Below are positions 19,301-34,200 of a DNA stretch of 64,000 nt, piece by piece. This DNA comes from CAZJHX01 sp964545715. Its GTDB lineage: Bacteria; Myxococcota_A; UBA9042; GCA-2863065. Location: positions 1 through 64,000 of the forward strand of contig CAZJHX010000029.1 of the NCBI GenBank assembly GCA_964545715.1, given 5' to 3'. A program made the translations under genes and the position numbers. The notes beneath the pieces were generated by a model. It was not told the DNA's origin. It searched no databases and worked only from the letters and a program-made list of their open reading frames with translations. The first letter of the stretch is position 1; every line of letters begins with the position of its first letter.

Positions 19301-22240
19301 CGCCTGGCGGCCATCCGCGGACTGGCGCTGCAACCGGACGCGGTGCCCGACCTGACCGCATGTCTGGACGATCCCGATGAGACCGTTCGCGCCACCGCGG
19401 CCGATGCGCTCACCGAGCCTGCCGACGCGACCCTGACGCGCCTTATCGCCTTGACGTCGACCGATCCGGACGCCGGTGTTCGGGCGGCGGCCGTGCGCGC
19501 CCTGGGTCGCAGCAAGGACGACGCCGTCCGGGCGCCGATTATGAGCGCGCTGGGTGACCGCGCCCCGCAGGTCCAGCGCGCGGCCGGTGAGTGTCTGCGC
19601 CCCGAGGACGCCGGCATCGCCCCGGTGCCGGCGTGGATCAACCACGTCTTCTGGGACCGCTTGATCGGTCTGGGCGAGCCGGTCATCGCCGCGCTCGTGC
19701 GCGTGGCGGCGCAGCCGGCGGAGGATGACGGCGGCAAGCGCGCGGGCGCCGTACGGGCGCTGGTCAGCGTGGCGACGGCGGGCGGTGATCAGAAGGTCAG
19801 CGCAGGCGCACGTGATGAAGTCATCGACGCGCTGCGCGGCCATCTGGACGATAGGACGGTCGCGGTGCGGCACGCGGCCGCGCTGGGCCTGGGGGCGCTG
19901 CAGGACAAGGCGTCGATCGGGTCACTGGCCATGCGCTTTGGCCGAGCGGATGACGCCGACCGACGCGTGCTGGCACAGGCGCTGGCCATTTTGGAGGCGG
20001 CCGAGGCCCTGGCGGCGGCCGTGACCGACGAGGACTCCGAGGTCCGACTGGCGGCGGCGCGCGGCGTGACCGCCCCGAGCCACCTGAGCACGCTGCTGGC
20101 GGACGCGGTCGCCGACGTGCGCGCGGCGGCGGCTGACCGCATGGCGGCGCTGGGCCTGTTGGACGAGCTGCAGCGGGCCGCGGGCGACCAACAGGCCATG
20201 GTGCGACAGGCGGCGGTGTGGGGTTTGGGCGGTGTCGGGGGCAAGGCGGAGAAGACGCTGCTGCCGATGCTGGCCGATGCGGACGCCCGGGTGCGCCTGG
20301 CCGCGGTCGACGCCTGTGCCCGTCTGGCGCTTGTGGGGTCCGCCGAGACGATCGCCGGGCTACTGACCACCGACACCGCCGACGGCGTCCGCATGGAGGC
20401 GGCGCGCGCGTTGGAGACGCTGGCTGCGGGACGCAAGCCCAAGAAAGGCGAGAGGGACCCGGCGGCGTGGGCGCTGGAGCTGGCGCTGGTCGATCAAGAC
20501 GCCGATGTGGGTCGGGCGGCGACCGCGGTGATGCACGCGCTCGGCCTCTCGCCGGCGTCCACAACGGCCGCCATCGCCGACGCGGTGTTGTACGAGCGGT
20601 GGCGCAAGCTGCCCGAGATCGGGCTGGACATCGTGCCGTTCTGCGCGCGCATTCTGGCCGAGAAGAACCTGGATCCGCGCTCCGTAGGACGCCGGACCGG
20701 AGCGGCCGTCGCCCTGGGGGATCTGGAAGATGCCGCCGCATTTGACGCCCTGGCGCACGCGGCTGGTGATGGTGCGACCCGGGTGCGCGAGGCCGTCGCG
20801 TACGCTGTAGGCCGGCTTGGGGAGCCCCGCGCTGCCGAGGTGCTGGCCGATCTGATGACCGACCCCAACCCAGCGGTTCGCGAAGCGGTCTGCCGCGGTT
20901 GTCGACCGCAGGGTGGCGAGGCGGTCGTCGCGATCTTGTCCAGCCTGATGGAAGACGCCGAGCGGGCGGTCCGCATCGCTGCCTGTGTCGCGCTGGCCGG
21001 ACCCAAGACCTTCGCGCTGGACAAGGTTGTGGAGATGCTCACCGACCGTGAGCCCGAGGTCCGAATCAAGGCTGCAGGGCTCATCGCGGAGATGGGCGAC
21101 CCGGCGGGAATTCAGCCGCTGATCGACGCGCTGGGCGACGCGTACGCCCATGTTCGCTACCACGTGCGCAAGGCGCTGCTGGCGCTGGGTTGGACGCCGG
21201 TCGGGTACAAGCACGACGCGGACGACAAGGGCTATGCGGTCTGGACCAGCCACGGCGAGTGGGACGGCCGCGCCGAGGGCCCGTCCGAGCGGCTGATGCT
21301 GGAGGCGGGGCTCAGCGATCCCAACCCGGTCGTGCGACGAACGGCGGCCGAGGGCCTGGCGGAGCTGGGCGACGTGAGCAGCGCGGAGGCGCTGACGGCC
21401 GTGCTGACCGACCCGGACCGAGACGTGCGGCGGGTTGCGGCGCGCGCGCTGGAGTCGCTGGCCGCGACTCCTCCGTCTCGCGAGCTGCTGGCGGTTCAGT
21501 TGGTGGAGATCGGAAAGATCGCGGAGGCGGTCAATCAGTGTGGCGACGCGGCCGTGGCGCCGCTCGTGCGCGCACTGGCCGAGACTGACGACGGACCGCG
21601 CGCAGCGGCCGCGTGGGGCATTGGGCTGCTCAGCCTGGCCGAGGCGGGCGACGCCGGGACCGACGCCCTGAGGGCCGCTCTTGTCGACGCCGGGCCGGGC
21701 GTGCGACAGCAGGCGACTGAGGCGTTGGGGCGGCTGGGCGCCCAGGTGGCGGCAGCCGATATCGCCGAACGCCTGGCGGACGATGACGCGTCTGTCAGAG
21801 GGGCGGCGACCACCGCGCTGCTGGCCCTGGGCACCGACGGCACGGAGCAGCTCTTCGGCGGTTTGAGCGCGGAGTCCTCGCTGGCCCGGGCAGCGGCGGC
21901 GGAAGGCGTCAGCGCGCTGAAGACCGGGGCCAAGACCGCCGAAGCGCGCCTGATCGAGCTGCTGAGCACTGACCCCGGACACGCGGTCCGGGCGGCGGCT
22001 GCAGCGGCGATCGCGGAGATCCCGACGGATCCGGCTGCCCAGGCGCTGGGCGCGGCGCTGGCGGCGGACGACTCCGAGGTCGTGCGCGCTCGCATCATCG
22101 CGGCGCTGGACGCCAACACGCAGGAGGGCGCGAGCGGCCTGAGCCCGGCTCACGACGCCGTTCAGCCGGCTCTCATCGGGGCTTTGAGCGACGAGTTCGG
22201 CTCGATTCGAGAGGCGGCCCTGAAGGTGCTGCAGGCCGTC
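13334..22240 (+). repeat. Irregular N-terminal HEAT region of the giant protein
   Basis: About 2,969 residues of HEAT repeats without a regular higher-order period. Degenerate versions of the Trp boxes are scattered: ERWDRCLEAGETAVPALL near 14,260, SWLPVG with GFSRWMSRRDW near 14,860, CGWKSDP with AKERWESL near 15,775, FWDRLIGLGEPVIAALV near 19,650, and LGWTPVG with GYAVW near 21,190. These look like relatives of the later regular boxes. Confidence 0.7.
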
Positions 22241-25200
22241 GGCTGGACTCCCGAGGGCCCGGAGATCCAGGCAGCGATGCTGATCGCCAAGGGCGACTGG
22301 CGCGGTGTCGTCGCATGCGGCGAGGCCGCAGCGCCGATGCTGGCTCGCGTGACGCAGGAGAGCGGCAACGAGAAGCTGAGCGTGCTGCGCCGAGCGGGGG
22401 CCCACTCGGCGCTGGGCAACATCGGCGGCGCGGTCGCAGCGGAGGCAGTGCTGGCCGGCCTCAGCGATGTCGGCGGACCGGCCCGTGCCGAAGCGGCGCG
22501 TGCGGCCGGCGCCATGGGTCTGAAGCCGGCAGCCGACGTGCTTATCGCGCTGTTGGACGACCCGATCGACGACGTGCGGCGTACGGCGGCCTCCGCATTG
22601 GGCGCGCTGGGCCACAAGCCCGCCGCGGTCCGCCTGGAGGAGCTGGCGCTGGGCGATCGCGATCCGGGCACCCAGGCCGCCGCAGCCACGGCGCTGGCGG
22701 CGATCGGCGTGACGTCGGTACTGATCAAGCGGCTGGCCGATCCGGACGTCTCGGTACGGCTGACCGCGGCACAGACGCTGGGGGACCTGGACGATCCCGC
22801 CGCGATCGACCCGCTGATCCAGGCGATGGGCGACTCGGTCGCGACAGTGCGGGCGGCGGCTGCGGCGGCGTTGGAGAAGCTGCACTGGGTGCCGATCGGC
22901 TTCCGGGCGCAGGCCGCGGACACCGGTTACTCGCGCTGGCTGACCCGCACGGAGATCGTCTCGCGGTACAAGCCGGATGCCCCCGCTGAGGCCATTCTGG
23001 CCGGGGAGCTCAAGAGCGAGGATGCCGCAGCCCGCCGCTGTGCGCTGGAAGCAGTCGCCCGCGCACGGATCACGGCGCACGTGCCGCCGGCGTTGGGGCT
23101 GTTGGACGACGCCGACCGCTGGGTTCGGGCGGAAGCTGCCGAGACGCTGCGTATTCTGGACGCCACGCCGACCGAGGGCGTGCCGGCCGCGCTGGCACGC
23201 GTGGCGATGGGCGACATGGACGATGCTGCGGCGTTGGGTGAGATCGCAATCGCCCCGCTGGCCCGCGCGCTGGCCGAGCATGCTCCGAACGATCGCCGGC
23301 GTGCTGCCACCGCGCTGGGCGGGCTGAGCGGCAAGGCCGTCGCGGCAGCGCTCTCAGCTGGGCTGAGCGATCCACAGGCAGAGGTGCGCGAGGCCGTTGC
23401 GGCGGCGATGGGTCGGGCAGGCGTCGGCGTGAAGACGCTGCCGGCAGCGCTGGGTGATGCCGAGGCGCGAGTCCGGCTGGCCGCGGCCGCAGCGCTGGCG
23501 ACTCAAGGCAAGGACGGTGTCGCGGCGCTCGCGAGCGCGTGCGGGGATGCGGTGGGCGACGTGCGCGCGGCCGCAGCAACCGGCCTGTCGGGAGTCGCGA
23601 CGTCGGCACACCTGACCGTGCTGAGCGGCCTGCTGGCTGACGACGCCGACTCCGCCGCACGGGCGGCCGCGGCGCGGGCGCTGGGCGGCCTGGGCAAGGA
23701 CGCCGCCGAGGCGCTGTCGACGGCGCTCGCGGGCGACTGGGACGAGAGCGTGCGCGCCGACGCAGCCACCGCGCTGGGTCAAGCCGCGGGTGCGGACGGC
23801 AGAGACGCGCTGATCGGCGCGCTGGGCGACCGGTTCGACGCCGTTCGCAGCGCCGCTCTGACCGCACTGGAGTCGACGGGCTGGCGCGCCGAGGGCGCGA
23901 TCGCCCAGGCGCTGGTGGCGCTGGCGCATGAAGACTGGCGCACCATGGGCTCGGTCGGCGCGCCGGCGGTCCCGCTGCTTGTCAAGGTCGCCGCGGAGAC
24001 GGGCGACGACCTCGGCAGCATAGAGCGGCGCGTGGGCGCGCTGGATGCGCTGGCCGAGATCGGCGGCGAGACGGCGGTCGCGACGCTGACGAGCGCGCTC
24101 GTCGACACGGCCGGGCCGGTGCTCAGGGCCGCATTGCGCGGCATCGGTCGACACGCCAACCTGGTGGATCGCGCAGTGCTGCCGACGGTCCGTTCGATGC
24201 TCGTGGACGACGGACGGACGCAGGTCCGCGTGTCAGCCGCTATCGCCATGGGGCGGCTGGGCGACAAGGAGGCGGCGGCGCTGCTGACGACGGCCGCTGT
24301 CGACGACCCCGATCCCCACGTCCGCCTGGCCGCCGCCACCACGCTGGCCGATCCCAGCATCAAGGTCATCGGGCTGCTGGTCGCCCAGCTGTCCGACCCC
24401 GACCCGGCCGTCCGCTCCGGCGCCGCAGCCGGGCTGGGGCGCAGCGAGAACCTGGACGCGGTCGATCCGCTGATCACGACCCTGGGCGACGCCACGGTCA
24501 GCGTGCGCCAGACGGCCGCCGACGCGCTGATCAACCTGGGCTGGACCACGATCGGCGTACGCCAGGCGTCATCCGACGCGGGGGTGAGCCGCTGGCTGAC
24601 CCGCACGGAGCTGACGGAGCGATACGGCGCCGACGCCACAGTGACCCAGCTGCTGCTGGGCGAGCTGGCCCACGCGGACGACACCGCGCGACGCGGTGCG
24701 GTGGAGGCCATCGGTCGCGGTTATCACACCGACCTCAGCGAGCCGGTCACCGAGCGCCTCGACGACGTCGACCGCTACGTGCGCCGCGAGGCCGCGGAGA
24801 CCCTGGCCCGCTTCGGCAAGCTGCCCACGCCGGATCAATGGCGCGTGCTGGGCACTCCCGACGCCGAAACGCCGACGCTGGGCCCGGCCGCATTGGCACT
24901 GGCCGCGGTGGCGATGGGCAAGATGTCGCTGGCGGCGCGGCTCGGTGCTGACAGCGTCGCGCCGCTGGGCCGTGCGCTGATCGAGCACGACGGCCGCGAG
25001 CGACTGCACGCGGCGCAAGCGCTGGGCAGCATGGCCGCAACCCCGCCCGCGGACGCCAAGGCAGCAGCGGCGCTTGGCGCCGGTATCATCGGCGCGCTGC
25101 GTCCGGGACTGAACGACGCCGAGGTCGGCGTCCGAGTGGCCGTCGCCGAGGCGCTCACCGCATCGGTGGCGTTTGGCGGTGGCGACAAGGCGCTGGCCGA

Positions 25201-28200
25201 GATCGCAAGCGGACTTGGCGACGCGCTCCGCGACTCGGAGCTGCAGGTCCGGCAGGCGGCGGGTGGCGGGCTGGCCTCCGTGGCCAAAGCGGGTCTCGCC
25301 ACGCTGGAGAGCGCCTGCGACGACGCGGATGAGCAGGTACGAGAGGCTGCGGCAAGTGGCCTGGGGTGGCTCGACACCCCGCCAATCAAGCGCCTGGGCG
25401 CCATGCTGACCGGCGACACGTCGGCAACCGTGCGCGCGGCCGCATCCGAGGCCCTGGCGCGCAGCGGAAAGCCGGCGGTGCCGCTGCTGATCAGCGCCCT
25501 GACCGACGAGGACGAGACCGTGCGCGCCTCCGCGGCCGCGGCCCTGGGCCAGGCGTCGGCCGGCAAAGCCGACAAGCCGGTGGTCAACGGACTGATCGGC
25601 GCGCTGGGCGATCGCTACTCCGAGGTCCGCGAAGCCGCTTTGGCCGCCCTGGCCGCGACCGGGTGGACACCCGAGGGTGTGCTCGCGCAAGCGCTCGTGG
25701 CGCTGGCCCGCGAGGACTGGACGCAGCTTGGACGCCTGGGCGCGGAGTCGGTGCCGCTGCTGGGCCGCGTTCTCAATGAGCGCGGCAAGGACGGCCCAAG
25801 CGTCGATCGGCGGGTCGGCGCGCTGGCGGCCCTCTCTGAGATCGGCACCGCGGACGCGATCGCAGCAGTGCAGAGCGCGCTGGACGACGTCGCCGGCCCC
25901 GTGGTGGGCGAGGCGGCACGCGCGATCGGACGACACGCGCAACACGCCTCGGCGGATGCGCTTCCGCGGCTTCGGTCGCTGCTGGCGGACGACCCGCGGT
26001 CCAAAGTGCGCGTGCAGGCGGCCACCGCGCTGGGCATGATGGGCGACCGGGAGGCCGTGAACCTGCTGCATGCGGCAGCCAAGGGCGATGCGGCCGACAC
26101 CGTGCGCCTTGCGGCCGCAACCGCGCTGGCGAACCCGGCCATTCAGGTGATCGACTTCCTGATCGGACGCCTGACCGACCCCGATCCGGCCATTCGCGCC
26201 GCGGCGGCCGAGGCGTTGGGCAAGAGCGAGAGCGAGGAGGCGATCGACCCGCTGGTCGGCGCGCTCGGCGATGCGGTGTCGCTCGTCCGCACGACAGCGG
26301 CGGCCGGCCTCGAGACGCTGGGCTGGATCCCGATCGGCGTTCGCGGCGACGTGGCCGAGACCGGCTACTCGCGCTGGCTGACCCGGGCGGAGCTCTCGGA
26401 GCGACACCCCAAGCTGGCGGACCAGCTGTCGATGCTGCGCGCCGAGCTGAGCGCGGCCGACGCGACAATGCGGCGCTGCTCGCTCGAGGCGATCGCGCGC
26501 GGCCGGGACGAGGGCTCACTATCCGGCGTAACGCCGCTGCTGGATGACGTCGATGTGCACGTCCGGCGGGAGGCGGCACAGACACTCGAGGTGCTGGACG
26601 CGCTGCCGAGCACAGGCACGCTGGGCGCGCTGGCGCTGACCGCGCTGGGTCGCATGGACGATGCGGCAGGGCTGGACGCCTCCGCGCTGCGGGGTTTGAG
26701 CCGGGCGATCGTTGAGCACACGTTGTCCGAACGCGAGGCGGCCGCCCGAGCGCTGGCGACGCTGTCGGTCGACGGTGTGGTCGCGGGGCTGATCCCGGGG
26801 ACGAGCGACGCGGCCCCGTCCATGCGCGCCACGGCGGCCCGGGCCCTGGGCGACGTGATCGCACGCGGCAAAGCCGACGACGACGGCATCACCGCGTTGG
26901 TTTCGACGCTGGCGGACCGCGAGTCCGCGGTACGGCGGGAGGCGGCTCGGGCGCTGGCCCGCTGCCACGACGCCGGCGTCAACGCGCTGGCGGGTGCTTG
27001 CAAAGCGGAGGCGGCCATCGTCCGCGCCGCGGCCGCGGGTGGGCTGGGCGAGGCCGGCGACGAGGCGCATGCCGGCGCGTTGATCGCGCTTCTGATCGGC
27101 TCGGAGGAGCCCGATGAGAGCGTTCGTCTGGCGGCCGCGCGAGCCTTGGGCCGGCTGTCGGCAGCAGTGGCGGACGCCCTGATCGAGGGCCTGGCGTCCG
27201 ACACCGACGAGGGCGTGCGCGCCACCTGCGCCACCTCGTTGGCCGAGATCGGCGCCGCGGACCCCGCGATCAACCCGCTGATCGCGGCGCTCGGCGACCG
27301 CTACTCCGAGGTTCGCGAGGCGGCGATCGAGGCGCTGGAGATCCTCGGCTGGACGCCCGAGGATGCGGTCAGTGAGGCGCTGGTGGCGCTGGCGGCCGAA
27401 GACTGGTTTGCGCTCGGCGCGTTAGGTGAGGTCGCGGTGCCGATGCTGGCGCGCGTCGTCGCTGAGGCCGGCGCGGACCGGCCCAGCGTGGATCGCCGCG
27501 CCGGGGCCGTTGTGGCGCTGGACGAGATCGGCGGCACCGGGGCGGTCGCCGCCATCGAGCGTGGTCTGGGCGACGTCTCCGGATTGGTACTGCTGCTGGC
27601 GGCGCGGGCGATCGGGCGCCACACCGACCTGGCCAGCGCGGCCGTTCGACCGCGACTGCGCACATTGTTGGCGGACGATCCGCGACCAGAGGTCCGGGTT
27701 GAGGCGGCCATCGCGCTCGGCATGTTGGGCGACGAGGACGCGATCAACCTGCTGCATGACAAGGCGGTGGCGGACGACAACGCTCAGGTCCGGCTGGCTG
27801 CGGCCACCGCGCTGGCCAACCCGGCGATCAACAACATCGACTTCCTGATCGAGCAGCTCGCGTCGCCCAGCGCAGAGACCCGGGCAGCGGCGGCGGAGGC
27901 CCTGGGCGACAGCGAGAACACGAACGCGATCGACCCGCTGATCGGCGCCCAGGGCGACACGTCGTCACTTGTCCGGCTGCGCGCTGAGGCCGCCCTGCGC
28001 AACCTGGGGTGGACCCCGGTTGGCGAGCGCGCAACCCCGGCCGACATCGGCTACTCGCGCTGGCTGACCCGCTCTGAGTTGATCGGGCGCCACGGGCCGG
28101 CGCAGTCCCAACTGGATCTGCTGGTCGAGGAGCTGAAGGGCCCCCTGGCGGCCGGTCGACGCTCGGCGCTGGAGGCGCTGGCTCGCGCGCGCGCCTTGGA

Positions 28201-31200
28201 CGCCGAAGCCAATGTGCTGCCGCTGCTGGACGATCCCGATCGGTACGTTCGACGAGAGGCCGCGGAGACGCTGACGATTCTGGATGCGCTGCCGCAGGCG
28301 CCCGATGAGTTCATCGGCATCTCCGCGCCCGTCGAGGAGAAGCCGGCTCCGGCGAAGGACAAGCCGTCCAAGAAAGCTGAGAAGCCCGAGGTCGAGTCGG
28401 AGGCGGCAGAGGCAGAGGCGGTCCCGGTGGCGGAGCCGGATCCAGGCCCGGACGCGGCGACCCGGGCGGCGCTGGCGATGGTCGCGCTGGGCCGCATGGA
28501 TGATGCCGGCGCGATCGGCGTGCCGTCGGTGGGTCCGCTGGTACGCGCCGTCGCGGAGCACGATGAGTTTGAGCGACAGCTGGCCGCGCAGGCGCTGGGC
28601 ACGCTGGCGCATCGTCTGTTGGATGGTGTCGGCAACGATGTCGATACGGCCACGCCGGTCCTGACCGAGATCGCCGCGGGTCTGGCGGTGGGCGTGACCG
28701 ACGCCGCCGCCGCAGTGCGCCTGGCCAGCGCTCTGGCTTTGGGCCGCCTCACGCACGCGCAGCACGCGACCGATGCCCTTGTGACCGGCCTCGGGGACGG
28801 CGATGCGCTGGTGCGGCAACAGGCCGCAACGTCGCTGACCCAGCTCGGAGCGTCCGGGGGCGACGCCCTGAACGGCTGCCTGGACAGCGACGCGGCCTGG
28901 GTGCGCGAGGCGGCGCTGGGCGGCCTGCATTTGATAGCAGAGGTCGCCGACGCGGAGGCGGTCGCCCGCCTGCTGCGAGCGGATCCGGTCACCGCTGTGC
29001 GCGCAGCCGCAGCGACCACGCTGGGCGCCTGCGGAGCGGGCGGCGCAGAGCACCTGACCGCAGCATTGAGCGCCGATCACGACCCCATCGTTCGGGCCAC
29101 CGCGGCGGTCGCGCTGGCTGACTGTGTCGCGGACGATACCGGCGCAACGGCAGCGGCGCAGAAGGCGCTGATCGGCGCGCTGGGCGACCGGTTCGGACGA
29201 GTCCGTACCGCCGTACTCCAGTCACTGCACGCTATCGGCTGGGAGCCGGAGGGCCCGATGGCCGAGGCGCTCGTCGCCCTGGCGCAGCAGGACTGGCAGA
29301 CCCTGGGTACGTTGGGCGATGCCGCCATCCCGATGCTGGCGCCGGTAGTCGCCGAGCGGGGCGCGGACATGCCGAGCATGGACCGGCGCATTGGCGCGCT
29401 TCGAGCGCTGGCGCAGATCGGCGGTGGCCAGACCGCGACGGCGCTGGAGCAGGGCTTGAGCGACGAGCAGGCGCTGGTCCGGGTGGCGGCGGCCAAAGCG
29501 ATCGCCTGGCGCCATACACACGCCGCCCCATCCGCGCGTCCAACGCTGCGTGAGCTGCTGGTCTCGGACCCGATCTCGCTGGTTCGGGTCGCGGCGGCGA
29601 CCGCGCTCGGCGCGCTGGGCGACAACGACGCCGTGGGCATCCTGCGCGCGGCGGCAGAGGGCGACCGGGATGTCACCGTGCGCTTCGCGGCGGCCGAGGC
29701 GCTGGCGTCACCCGCTATCCGCGAGACGTCTTTCTTGTGCGAGCGATTGGGCGATCCGGAGGCGGCGGCCCGTGCGGCGGCTGCCGAGGCGCTGGGCAAG
29801 AGCGACGACCCGACAGCGATCGACCCGCTGATCGGCGCCCTCGGGGACGCGGTTGCGGTCGTCCGCGATGCGGCGCAGCGCGCCCTTGAGACGCTGGGCT
29901 GGATGCCGCTCGGCGTTCGCGCGGATGTCGCACACGGCAGCTACTCCCGCTGGGCCCTGCGCGGCGAGCTGGAGCAGCGCACGGGCGTCGGCGACGATCA
30001 AAGAAAGGCGCTGGCGGTGGACATGCGCTCGGACGACGCGGCGATCCGGCGCTGCGCTGTCGAGGCGTTGGGCCGGTGGAAGGACCCCGCGCAGGCCAAG
30101 CTGCTGGTGCCGCTGCTGGACGACTCCAGCCGGTTCGTACGCGCGGAGGCCGCCGTCTCACTGGCGCTGATCAATGCGCTGCCCACTGAGGGCCGCGATG
30201 GGGCGCTGGCCTGTGTCGCCCAGGGCCGGATGAGCGACGCAGCCGCGCTAGGTAGTGTCGCCGGCAAGGCCTTGTCGCGCGCGGTCGTGGAGCACGCCCT
30301 CGATGAGCGGGTCGCAGCGGCCGGCGCGCTGGCCTCGCTGACGGCAAAAGACGGACAGGAGGCGCTGGCTTCAGCCCTGGGAGACGAGGTCGCAGTCGTT
30401 CGGTTGACCGCGGCGGACGCGCTGGGAGCGCTGAAGGCCGGCGTGGACGCGCTGAGCGCCGCGCTGGTAGATCCGGCAGCCAATGTCCGACGAGCTACCG
30501 GGGCCGCCCTGGCCGCCTGCGAAAAGGCCGGACTCAAGGCGCTGATCGCTGCGTGCGGACACGACGATCCCAACGCACGCCAAGCAGCGTGTCACGGTCT
30601 GGGCGCCACGACGGGCGGCGGGCAAGCGCTGGCGTCGGTACTGACGGGCGATACCGTGCCGCGGGTGCGCCTGGCAGCGGCCGTGGCGCTGGGCCGGGCC
30701 GTGGATGCCAAGACCGGGGCGCCGGCGTTGGTGAGCGCGCTGAACAACGACAGCGCCAGCGCCGTTCGCGAGGCGGCTGCGCGAGCACTGGCGGCCTACG
30801 ACCAGAAGGCGGCGCAGGACCCGCTGATCGCGTCGCTCGGCGACCCGTCCACAACGGTCAGGCAGACCGCGCTGGACGCGCTGGCGACACTGGGTTGGAC
30901 CCCCGAGGACGACCTGGCCGCCGCCGTAGTTGCGCTCGCGCAGGAGAGCTGGCGCGCGCTGGGTGCGCTGGGCGAGATCGCGGTCCCGATGCTGGCGCGG
31001 GTCGTCGAAGAGACCGGAACCGACATCGGCGGCGTCGACCGCCGGGTGGGCGCGCTCTCGGCGCTGGCGCGGATTGGGACGCCCGCGGCCGTCGCGGCGG
31101 CCGAGGCCGGACTAAAGGACATCGCGGGTCCGGCGCTGGGAGAGGCCGCCCGAGCGATGGGGCGATGCCGAGACCATGTCAGCACCGACGCGCTGCCGCG

Positions 31201-34200
31201 ATTGCGCGCGCTGCTGAGCGACCCGCGAACCAACGTGCGGGTGGAAGCGGCCGTCGCGCTGGGGCAAATCGGCGACGCGGACGCCGTCGCGGCGCTCTCG
31301 ACCTTGTGCGTGGACGATCCCGAGGTGGATGTGCGCTTCGCCGCGTCGACCGCGCTTGCGAGCCCACGCCTGAAGCAGACGGGCTTCCTGGTCGACCAGC
31401 TGTCGTCGGCGGACGACGCGGTGCGGGCAGCCGCGTGCCACGCGCTCGGGGCCAGCGAAGATCCCGAGGTGATCGACCCGCTGATCGGCGCGCTGGGCGA
31501 CGCGGTCGCCGGCGTACGCGCCGCAGCAACACGCGCGGTCGAGCAGCTGGGATGGACGCCCATCGGCGTGCGACCGACGCCGGAGCACGTCGGGTACTCC
31601 CGCTGGCTGCTGCGGTCGGAGCTGCGGAGCAAGCACGGCGACAAGCCCCAGGTGGAGTTGCTGGCGCTGGAGCTGAACGACCCGGATCCCGCCGCAAGGC
31701 GGTCGGCCCTGGAGGCGCTCGGGCGGGCGGGAGCGCACGAAACAGAGGCGCTGATCCTGGCGCTGCTGGACGATCCGAACCGGTACGTGCGCACCCAGGC
31801 AGCGCATGCGCTGGCCAGCCTGGACCGCGCGCCGGCCGTCCCTGCCGACTTCCTCGGGGTGGCGCCGGCGGCCGATGAGCCGGACAAGAAGAAGAAGAAG
31901 AAGAAGAAGAAGGGCAAGAAGGACGAGCCACCGCCCGAGGTGGCGGGACCGCCGCAGGCAGCCATCGACGCCGCGCTGAGCCTTGTCGCGACAGGCCGAA
32001 TGAGCGAAGCCGCGCGCCTGGGGATCGTGGCGATCGGGCCGCTGGCCAGAGCGCTGGCGGAGCACACGAGCGACCAGCGCCTGAATGCGGCCGTCGCGCT
32101 GGGTGAGCTGGCGCTGCGGATCCGGACAGACGCGGGAGCGGACGGGGCGGAGGCAGCCGCGCCGGTCCTGTCAGAGATCGCAACTGGACTGCAGGCTGGG
32201 CTCGCAGACGACCAGCTTGAGGTGCGGGTCGCCACCGCCGCGGCGCTCGGCCAGGCAGGCCCGACGCCGGCCGCCACAAAGGCGCTGACCGGCGGATTGG
32301 CCGACGGCGAGCAGGCGGTGCGAGCGGAGAGCGCGCGTGCCCTGGCCGGCCTCGGCGGCGCAGGCGCCGAGGCGCTCACCGCATGCCTGGATGATGCGAA
32401 CGCCCGTGTACGTGAGGCGGCGGTCCACGGGCTGGATGCTCAGGGCGGCGAGCTGGACGGCGCTCGGCTCACACAGCTGCTGGCGTCGGACGACAGCGCG
32501 CTGGTCCGGGTGGCTGCAGCCCAGGCGTTGGCGGGCCTACCGTCCGCGGCCGAGCCGCTGATCACGGCGCTGGCCGGGGATCCCCATGAGCTGGTGCGTG
32601 CTGCCGCCGCCACATCGCTTGCCGCGCACAAAGCGGGAGACGCCGGACAAAACGCGCTGCTGGGCGCCCTGGCCGACCGCTATTCTGAGGTCCGAGAGGC
32701 CGCCCTGGGCGGGTTGGAGGCGACCGGCTGGCGCGCCGAGGGTCCGATCGCCGAGGCGATGGTGGCGCTGGCCGCTGAGAGCTGGCGCGCGCTGGCGAGC
32801 CTGGGAGAGACGGCGCTGCCGATGCTGGCGCAGGTCGTGGGGGAGCGCGGAGCAGAGGCTCCCGATGTCGAGCGCCGCATCGGGGCGCTGCGCGCGCTGG
32901 CGGAGATCGACGGCGGCGCGGCGATGGCGATCGTCGAGCGCGGCCTGTCGGATGAGCACGCCCGAGGCCGAGCGGCGGCGGCCAAGGGCATTGCGTGGCG
33001 TCATGCGGCCACGCCGGCGTCGGCATGTGGCGTGCTTCGGGAGCTGCTCTCCTCCGACTCCAACGCGGGTGTGCGGATCGCCGCGGCGACCGCGCTGGGC
33101 GCCCTGGGCGACAAAGAGGCTGTCGGGCTGCTGAGAACAGCCGCGGAGCACGATCGCGACCCGACGGTCCGCTTCGCTGCGGCCGAGGCGCTGGCATCAC
33201 CCGCTATCAAAGAGACGTCCTTCCTCATCGGCAGACTCAGCGACGCCGACGGCGCCGTCCGTGCAGCGGCGGCCGAGGCGCTGGGCAAGTCGGATGACGT
33301 CGAGGCGATCGACCCGCTGATCGGCGCGCTGGGCGACGCGGTCGCGATCGTGCGCGACGCGGCGCAGCGGTCGCTACAACAGCTTGGCTGGGTGCCGTTG
33401 GGCGTCTTCGGAGACCTGGCGGACACCGGCTTCGCGCGCTGGGCCACGCGCGCCGAGGTCGCGGCGCGGACGGGCGTCACCGGCGACCAGAAGAAGGCGC
33501 TGACCGCAGACTTGAAGGACTCGCAGGCGCTGATCCGGCGTGCCGCTATCCAGGCGATGGGCCGCTGGAAGGACCCTGCGCTTTACGCGGTCGTTCTACC
33601 GCTGCTGGACGACGCGGATCATCACGTCCGAGCGGAGGCCGCGGAGGCGCTCCCGCTGTTGGGCGAGCCGCCGGAGAGCGGACGGGACGGCGCGCTGCGG
33701 CTGGTGGCGCTGGGACGCATGGCAGAGGCGGCAGCTCTGGGCGACATCTCAGCGCCGGGTCTGGCGCGCGCGCTGCAGGAGAACCTGGAGCCCGAGCGGG
33801 CGGCCGCCGCGGAGGCATTGGGTGGCCTCTCGGCCAAGACGTCGACGGCCCCCCTGAGCGCTGCGCTGGCCGACGCGTCGTCGGCCGTTCGGCTGGCGGC
33901 GGCCCAGGCGCTGGGACAGTTGAAGACGGGAGTCGACGCCCTGGCCGGTGCGCTGGGTGACACCGGCGCCGACGTCCGGACAGCCGCTGCTCTGGCCCTT
34001 GCACAGTGCGGCAAGGACGGCGCACAGGCGCTGGCGAAGGGGTGTGCCGCGACGGACGCCGCGCTCAGAGCAGCCGCATGCGTCGGGTTGGGCGCTACCG
34101 CGGACGCGAAGCACGCCGGCACGCTGGCGACCCGGCTCGGCGACGATACCGACAAGGCGGTTCGAGAGGCTGCCGCCAACGCGCTGGCCGCGTGCGTCGA

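Noticed and set aside
20360..23281. 973-codon open frame on the minus strand within the giant gene
   Set aside because: It is antisense to clear HEAT coding sequence. Its translation is Arg/Gln/His-rich without any fold signature; high GC suppresses stops on the opposite strand.
30553..31878. 441-codon plus-strand frame overlapping the giant gene
   Set aside because: Gly/Arg-rich shadow in another frame. The overlapping frame carries conserved HEAT and Trp-box motifs.
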